This document shows positions 59,104 through 64,000 of a DNA stretch of 64,000 nucleotides, one piece after another (the first letter of the stretch is position 1; the number at the start of each line of letters is the position of its first letter). Source of the stretch: Pseudomonas fluorescens. Its GTDB lineage: Bacteria > Pseudomonadota > Gammaproteobacteria > Pseudomonadales > Pseudomonadaceae. Under the pieces are notes generated by a model. The model saw only the letters and a program-made list of their open reading frames with translations. It made no database searches and had not been told where the DNA came from. The translations under genes were made by a program, and so were the position numbers. Where the stretch lies: positions 1-64,000 of the forward strand of contig NZ_CABVIY010000006.1 of assembly GCF_902498195.1 (NCBI RefSeq), in the 5' to 3' direction.

Positions 59104-60612
59104 TCAAGCGTAGCTTTCGGTTTCGCTGCTTGCTTCAACCAGTTCCAGCGCGACGTTGTTCTGCGCATTGATCTTGCGATACAGCGCAGCGTCGGTTTCC
59201 AGGACTTTCTCGCGGGCCGGGAAGATTTCCGCCAGCTTTGTGGCCCATTCGCCCTTGGCCTTGCCCGGGAAGCATTTCTCGATCAGTTCCAGCATGATCG
59301 AAACGGTCACCGATGCACCTGGCGAAGCGCCGAGCAGGGCGGCAAGGGAACCGTCCTTGGCCGCGACCAGTTCGGTGCCGAATTGCAGGACGCCACCTTT
59401 TTTCGGGTCTTTCTTGATGATCTGCACCCGTTGGCCGGCCACTTCCAGGCGCCAGTCTTCGGCTTTCGCTTCAGGGTAGAAACGACGCAGCGAATCAAGG
59501 CGCTGTTCCATGGACTGCATCACTTCGCTGACCAGGTACTTGGTCAGGTCCATGTTGTTTTTCGCCACGGCCAGCATCGGCCCGATGTTGCCGGCGCGAA
59601 CCGACATCGGCAGGTCCATGAAGGAGCCGTGCTTGAGGAACTTGGTGGTAAAGCCGGCGTACGGTCCGAAAAGCAGGGACTTCTTGCCGTCGACGACGCG
59701 GGTGTCCAGGTGTGGCACGGACATCGGTGGCGAACCCACGGCCGCCTGGCTGTAGACCTTGGCCTGGTGATGCTTGACCACTTCCGGGTTGTCGCAACGC
59801 AGCCACTGGCCGCTGATCGGGAAGCCGCCGAAGCCTTTGCTCTCTTCGATGCCCGAAGCCTGCAGCAGCGGCAATGCCGCGCCACCCGCGCCGAGGAAGA
59901 CGAATTTGGCGTCGACTTCACGGCTGTTGCCGCTGTTGACGTCCTTGATGCTGACGGTCCAGCCGCCGTTGTTGCGCTTGAGGCCGGTCACGCGCTTGCA
60001 GTACTTGACCTGGGCATCGGGTGCGCTGGTCAGGTGCTTGAGCAGCTGGTTGGTCAGGGCGCCGAAATTGACGTCGGTGCCATTGATCACGCGGGTGGCG
60101 GCGAGGGTTTCGCCAGCGTCACGCCCCGGCATCATCAACGGCATCCACTCCGCCATTTTTGCCTTGTCTTCGGTGTATTCCATGTCCGCGAAGGCGTGGT
60201 GCTTGCTCAGCACCTTGAAGCGTTCCTTGAGGAAGGAAACACCGCTGTCGCCCTGCACGAAACTCAGGTGCGGCACCGGGCTGATGAAGGATTTGCACGA
60301 GCCGAAGGTGCCTTTCTTGGTCAGGTACGACCAGAATTGCTTCGACACCTCGAACTGGGTGTTGATGTGCACGGCTTTCTTGATGTCGACGGTGCCATCG
60401 GCGGACTGCGGCGTGTAGTTCAGCTCGCACAGGCCGGCGTGACCGGTACCGGCGTTGTTCCACGGGTTGGAACTCTCCGCGGCACCGGAATCCATCAGCT
60501 CGACGACTTCCAGCTTGATCGCGGGGTCGAGCTCTTTGAGCAGTACGGCGAGGGTGGCACTCATGATGCCGGCCCCAACCAGTACTACGTCGACTGCTTC
60601 GTTATGCGCCAT
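59104..60612 (-). CDS. mqo: Malate:quinone oxidoreductase
   Basis: A 502-residue FAD enzyme of the TCA cycle, oxidising malate and reducing quinone at the inner membrane. FAD motif VLVGAGIMSATLAVLLKELDP starts at residue 10; ESSNPWNNAGTGHAGLCELNYTP (about 45-67) and the C-terminal FGTELVAAKDGSLAALLGASPGAS are diagnostic. Pseudomonads often have two mqo genes; this one sits in the same place as P. aeruginosa mqoB (PA4640). Confidence 0.96.
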   Translation of the reverse strand: MAHNEAVDVVLVGAGIMSATLAVLLKELDPAIKLEVVELMDSGAAESSNPWNNAGTGHAGLCELNYTPQSADGTVDIKKAVHINTQFEVSKQFWSYLTKKGTFGSCKSFISPVPHLSFVQGDSGVSFLKERFKVLSKHHAFADMEYTEDKAKMAEWMPLMMPGRDAGETLAATRVINGTDVNFGALTNQLLKHLTSAPDAQVKYCKRVTGLKRNNGGWTVSIKDVNSGNSREVDAKFVFLGAGGAALPLLQASGIEESKGFGGFPISGQWLRCDNPEVVKHHQAKVYSQAAVGSPPMSVPHLDTRVVDGKKSLLFGPYAGFTTKFLKHGSFMDLPMSVRAGNIGPMLAVAKNNMDLTKYLVSEVMQSMEQRLDSLRRFYPEAKAEDWRLEVAGQRVQIIKKDPKKGGVLQFGTELVAAKDGSLAALLGASPGASVTVSIMLELIEKCFPGKAKGEWATKLAEIFPAREKVLETDAALYRKINAQNNVALELVEASSETESYA

Positions 60613-61363
60613 TTAACGCGTCTCCAAAATCTGCAGCACCAAATTGACGGCATGGCTGCCAGGCGTTCCGGGGCGAGTCAGTGATGCCCCTCGAACTCAT
60701 GGCAGGATCGCCATGTCCGAATCTTCGCAATTTTTCGCAACTTCGACGGACGCTGCCTGCCGGGCCTAATCAGAGTCCCATGAACTCATTTCAGCGTGCG
60801 GCTGGCAATTCGACTTATGGTCGATACATCCGTTTGTGCAACCAAATCCGTAGCGGACAGGCTTCAGGCTCCGGTATTCGAGGTGTACGCGGTCCTGTGT
60901 CGTCGGGCTGTTGTAGACGCTAATGGTGCATGTTCAGACGCAAAACTATTCATTTGCTCGCCACACTCTTGTGAAGTTGTGAAAACCCGTTTTTTTCACG
61001 CTCTTTTGAAGACGTGAACCTCAAAAAAGGGCTGTCCCAGCCTGGCACCGTGCCCGGGTGGTTGGCCGCCAGGCAATTCATGGCGGGCAAATCGGGCAAA
61101 CAGCTCAGTGACCGAGCGTAATGACAGCTCTGCAGATTCGCGAAAAGTGGAGGTTTTGCCAGAGGAACAGCAAGCGCGCCAGCTTCACTCGATCTGTGTG
61201 GGCGGCTCTCTGTGGGCGGTGCGGGGTGTCAATAACAGGGCAATACCAGGTCATTGACGATGCTGCGAGGCCCGATCAGGAGACGTCCTTATAATCGGGG
61301 GGAGATTGTATCGAAGAAACGCGGGGAATTGGTCGTGTTTAATGACTTTTATTAGGCGTCTGG
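60613..61363. other. 750-base gap upstream of mqo
   Basis: No convincing gene. Near 60969-60983 TTGTGAA occurs twice in tandem (8-bp period), followed by an inverted repeat TTCACG-N12-CGTGAA (60995-61018) in an AT-richer stretch. Bases 61030-61360 hold no strong ORF on either strand and no clear hairpin. The mqo promoter must lie here; a small RNA is possible but unproved. Confidence 0.45.
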
Positions 61364-61597
61364 TCAGGTGGCCAACAGTTGCTGCGCCCGCGCGCGAGGT
61401 TGGCGCTGGGTGACACGGGCGCTGGCGGGCAGGGGCTGGTTCAGCCAGTTCAAGCGAATTTCTTCGATTTCGACCCAGCCATCGCCCATGGGCTGGAGGT
61501 CGCACTGTTTGAACGCCTGGCAATGGCCGTTGCGGTCGAGCAGGGCGAAGCAGCGATGCAGCGGGCGTGGGGCGAACAACGAGATGAGAAAACGCAT
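61364..61597 (-). CDS. Unrecognised small protein
   Basis: A 77-residue basic protein starting MRFLISLFAPRPLHRCFALLDRNG, containing WVEIEEIRLNWLNQPLPASA and a Gln/Arg-rich end. AGGAGG nine bases before the ATG is the best support for its being real. It has no signal peptide cleavage site. It is divergent from the YajG-type lipoprotein gene. Confidence 0.65.
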   Translation of the reverse strand: MRFLISLFAPRPLHRCFALLDRNGHCQAFKQCDLQPMGDGWVEIEEIRLNWLNQPLPASARVTQRQPRARAQQLLAT

Positions 61598-61800
61598 GGT
61601 GCATGACCTCCTGGGGATTAGCGCATACGTTGTCAGCAAGTCGTGACGTGCAGGTGAAAGGAGGGTGAACGATCTGTGACAGGAACCGCGCTATACAGGG
61701 TTTGTCAGAGAATTCAGTAATCGTTGCGTGACGCTAGTTAGCGGCAGTGGCGCACCGCTATACTGCCGGCCTGTTTGTGCCTGATTCTGGAGAGAAGAGC

Positions 61801-62385
61801 ATGTTGCAACGCCTGTTGTTCGGTTTGATCACTGTGACCAGCTTGACGCTGGTCGGCTGCGCCCACAGCCCGCAACAACTGAACCCGGAACCCAAGCTGA
61901 CGGCGCAACTGGCACCGGTCGGCCACGGCCAGCCGGTGGTGGTGCGGGTGGTGGACGGACGTCCGTCGCCAACCCTGGGCACCCGTGGTGGCCTGTATCC
62001 GGAAACGAGCGCCATCACCGTGCAGGGCCAGCAGATCCTGCCGAAGTTGCAGGCTCAGGCCGAAGCCGCCGTGCGCCTGTTGGGCTTCACCCCGACGGCC
62101 AATGCGATGAACGCCCCGCAACTGACCGTGACCCTGGCCGAGCTGAAATATCAGTCGCCTAAAGAGGGCATGTACGTGACCGAGGCGACCATCGGCGCGA
62201 CCTTCCGCTCCGATGTGCAAAACGCCAACCGTCGTTACAGCGGTCGTTACGGTGCGTCCCTGGACCAGCGTTTCGGCATGGCGCCAAACCAGGAAACCAA
62301 CACCAAGCTGGTCAGCGACGTTTTGAGCGATGCGTTGACGCGTCTGTTCAAGGACCCGACTGTGGGTCAGATCCTCGGCGAATAA
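61801..62385 (+). CDS. YajG-type lipoprotein
   Basis: A 194-residue exported lipoprotein. The signal ends in LVGC at 17-20, so C20 is lipidated. The mature part VVVRVVDGRPSPTLGTRGG and the C-terminal LVSDVLSDALTRLFKDP fit the YajG family. Function unknown. AGAGAAGAGC before the ATG and a hairpin terminator after the stop frame it as a single gene. Confidence 0.85.
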   Translation: MLQRLLFGLITVTSLTLVGCAHSPQQLNPEPKLTAQLAPVGHGQPVVVRVVDGRPSPTLGTRGGLYPETSAITVQGQQILPKLQAQAEAAVRLLGFTPTANAMNAPQLTVTLAELKYQSPKEGMYVTEATIGATFRSDVQNANRRYSGRYGASLDQRFGMAPNQETNTKLVSDVLSDALTRLFKDPTVGQILGE

Positions 62386-62399
62386 ATTTTTGTCAGAGA

Positions 62400-62439
62400 C
62401 GAAAAAGCCCGGCGCCAGCAATGGTCCCGGGCTTTTTCA
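62400..62439 (+). terminator. Terminator of the YajG-type gene
   Basis: GAAAAAGCCCGG...CCCGGGCTTTTTC hairpin starting 15 bases past the stop. Confidence 0.87.
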
Positions 62440-62454
62440 TGCTTGCCGAATAAG

Positions 62455-62544
62455 TGTGGGAGCGGGCTTGCTCGCGAAAGCGGTGTTTCAGCCAACGATG
62501 ATGTCGACTGACACGCCCTCTTCGCGAGCAAGCCCGCTCCCACA
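62455..62544. repeat. REP pair, family B
   Basis: TGTGGGAGCGGGCTTGCTCG and inverse around a 42-base spacer between convergent genes. Perfect arms. Confidence 0.88.
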
Positions 62545-62561
62545 GGGGGTTATCGGTGTTC

Positions 62562-62768
62562 TCAGGCGGCTTGCGAGTAGAAATCCAGCACGCTCACGCC
62601 GGTCAGCAAATCCGCTTCCGGCAAATCCGCGTGTTGATGCCCGGCCAATGCGCAATACACCAGCCAATGGCGGTCCTGAACGTTGAAGGCGAGGCTGCCG
62701 ACGAGGGTTTGTTGTTCGTCGCTGTGAGTGATGAGGTAGAGGCGATCCTGGTTTTCGGCGTGGAGCAT
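62562..62768 (-). CDS. Unrecognised small protein, start uncertain
   Basis: At least 68 residues from ATG 62768 (MLHAENQDRLYLITHSDEQQ...VLDFYSQAA), soluble, with NVQDRHWLVYCALAGHQHADLP. Coding-like codon use seems to run further upstream (TASSSEYASLSPLETDTDC), but the frame there has no ATG, GTG or TTG for about 50 codons. The true start may be ATT near 62852 or the gene may have lost its start. No family recognised. Confidence 0.5.
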   Translation of the reverse strand: MLHAENQDRLYLITHSDEQQTLVGSLAFNVQDRHWLVYCALAGHQHADLPEADLLTGVSVLDFYSQAA

Positions 62769-62960
62769 GACGCAGTCCGTGTCGGTTTCGAGGGGCGACA
62801 GACTGGCGTATTCAGATGACGAAGCCGTGACGCAGGGCAGCCATTGGTCAATTGCTTCGTTATTTGTCGGAAAGAGAGGGCAGGCACCGAGGCTTTCGGT
62901 AGAATCCGCGCCGCAGTCGCCGGTTCGGCGCCTGTCACACCTGTTTGCTTGAGGCTCGTG

Positions 62961-63239
62961 ATGTCGCTGCATTTGATGACGCTGTTGACCGCCCATCCCG
63001 CCAAATTGATCAACCTGCTGGCCTTGCTCCTTGCCTTTCCGGGCGGCTGGTTGCTGCACGCCACCCGTCGCCGCGAACAGCGCGCCATGGCCAACCTCCA
63101 GGCTCAGCGCCAGAAGCGTTCCGATGAAGACGCCGCGCTGGACTGGGCGACCCTGCGCATGAACCGGTTTTTCTACGTCTTCGGCTTTGCCTGCATGGGG
63201 CTGGCGCTGCTTGTATCCTGGATCAGCACCCGCGTCTGA
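62961..63239 (+). CDS. Unrecognised small inner-membrane protein
   Basis: A 92-residue protein with two hydrophobic helices (about 8-33 and 68-88) joined by a charged loop rich in R, K, Q and E. It has no signal for export. ATG 62961 is preceded by GAGG. A promoter-like TAGAAT lies at about 62901. Function not recognised; it is divergent from the gene of uncertain start. Confidence 0.65.
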   Translation: MSLHLMTLLTAHPAKLINLLALLLAFPGGWLLHATRRREQRAMANLQAQRQKRSDEDAALDWATLRMNRFFYVFGFACMGLALLVSWISTRV

Positions 63240-63250
63240 CCCCTAAATGC

Positions 63251-63330
63251 AAAAGATCGCAGCCTTCGGCAGTTCCTGCATGAGATTGCATTTCTCTGTA
63301 GGAGCTGCCGAAGGCTGCGATCTTTTGATC
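63251..63330. repeat. REP pair, family A
   Basis: AAGATCGCAGCCTTCGGCAG and inverse with about 30 bases between, in a convergent gap. Confidence 0.87.
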
Positions 63331-63346
63331 TTGCTTTAAAAATGCT

Positions 63347-64000
63347 TTAAAGCGGCAATCCCGCTTTCACCCGATACTGATTGCGCACCGGCGTCGCATA
63401 TTGCAGCACCAGGAACGGGCGATGCTCCTCGGGGCAGGCGTCCAGGCGTTGCTGCCATTGCTCCTGGGCCTTGGCCAGTTCATCGGCGGCAAACACCTCG
63501 GCGGCGCCTGGCACCTGCAATTGCGGGTCGGCGTCCTGCCACTGGGCGTAAGCCAGGTAATGCACCGGGAACAAGCGGTAACCGCCCAGGATCTGCTTGT
63601 CCATCTCGACCGCCAATTGCTTGGTGTCTTCGAACAGCTCGGTGATCGGCGCGGCAAAGTTCACGTGTACCCGGCCCTTGTAGCCGGTGATGCCCTTGGC
63701 GATGCTCACATCGTCCTCGCCTGGGGCCTTGGTGTAGGTGCCGGTGGTGGCGCGGATGTAGAGTTCGCGGGCCTTGGCCTGGTCGCACGGGTCGTATTCA
63801 TAGCTGATCGACACCGGGGTCAGGTTCAGCGACCGGATCACTTCGCCGAACGGCTCGTCCTTGCGGCTCATGTGGAACATCTTGAGAATCGCCGACTCGG
63901 TACGGTCGTCGCCGTCCTTGGCGCGGCCCTCGGCCTGGGCGATCCAGATCGAGGCGCAATCGTTGCGGATCGAATGGTTGATGTAGGCCGAGAGCAACTG
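63347..64000 (-). CDS. PlsC-like acyltransferase, N-terminus outside window
   Basis: The C-terminal part (at least 218 residues) of an acyltransferase-like protein. SIWIAQAEGRAKDGDDRTESAILKMF looks like the third motif (EGxRxxxG type) of PlsC-like glycerophosphate acyltransferases, and LNLTPVSISYEYDPC is the following strand. Its frame stays open to base 64000, so the start and the HxxxxD motif lie beyond the edge. Pseudomonas homologues are called 1-acyl-sn-glycerol-3-phosphate acyltransferase; the substrate is not proved. Confidence 0.75.
   Translation of the reverse strand, partial: QLLSAYINHSIRNDCASIWIAQAEGRAKDGDDRTESAILKMFHMSRKDEPFGEVIRSLNLTPVSISYEYDPCDQAKARELYIRATTGTYTKAPGEDDVSIAKGITGYKGRVHVNFAAPITELFEDTKQLAVEMDKQILGGYRLFPVHYLAYAQWQDADPQLQVPGAAEVFAADELAKAQEQWQQRLDACPEEHRPFLVLQYATPVRNQYRVKAGLPL

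Noticed and set aside
3824..63330. Repeated palindromes as a possible CRISPR array
   Set aside because: They are isolated inverted pairs, not evenly spaced direct repeats, and no cas genes are present.

Overview
The window is GC-rich, gene-dense chromosomal DNA from a Pseudomonas, most likely of the P. fluorescens group. Three things point there: the 5S rRNA 3' end at the left edge, a gene order from hemH through murI, hemA, lolB, ispE and prs to ychF that I recall as typical of pseudomonads, and two abundant families of Pseudomonas-type REP palindromes in the intergenic gaps. Nearly all of it is chromosomal backbone. I see no prophage, insertion sequence, integron or CRISPR array.

Left part (1-13.8 kb): the tail of a 5S rRNA with its terminator; a three-gene envelope lipid-transport operon (two PqiA-type half proteins plus a six-MCE-domain PqiB/LetB-type protein); the condensin operon mksF-mksE-mksB; the divergent holD-rimI pair (DNA polymerase III psi subunit and ribosomal S18 acetyltransferase); a beta-carbonic anhydrase; a small SET-domain protein; and two unrecognised genes.

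Middle (13.9-31.5 kb): transporters (AtoE-type, MHS-type MFS, LysE, Fsr), two chemoreceptors, a DUF2975/Xre pair behind an AT-rich repeat promoter, ddlA, a Mop-type molybdate-binding protein, gamma-glutamyltransferase, a DUF2817 peptidase, an elongator tRNA-Met, then ychF and pth.

Housekeeping block (31.6-42.3 kb): rplY, prs, tRNA-Gln, ispE, lolB and a TPR lipoprotein on the minus strand, divergent from hemA-prfA-prmC-moeB-murI, followed by pagL.

The most interesting region is 42.8-54.7 kb. A nine-gene minus-strand operon has every junction overlapping. It runs from a DUF523/DUF1722 protein through a LitR/CarH-like MerR regulator, DNA photolyase, an NTF2-like protein, an SDR, an FAD amine-oxidase-like protein and DUF1365 to a CFA-type lipid methyltransferase and a DUF2878 membrane protein. 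Its promoter carries two copies of a TGTACA-like direct repeat with exactly 18-bp period, one lying over a good -35 box. A third, imperfect copy lies upstream of a neighbouring renalase-like flavoprotein/Trp-rich protein pair. Divergent from that pair lie a TIGR01777 epimerase and hemH (ferrochelatase). I read this as a light or singlet-oxygen response locus that combines DNA photorepair, membrane fatty-acid modification and perhaps photosensitiser removal. The regulator lacks recognisable B12-binding residues.

Right part (54.8-64 kb): uraA-upp and hpt (pyrimidine and purine salvage), a WbuC-type cupin, two small conserved proteins, mqo with a 750-bp upstream gap, a YajG-type lipoprotein, small unrecognised genes, and a PlsC-like acyltransferase cut off by the window edge.
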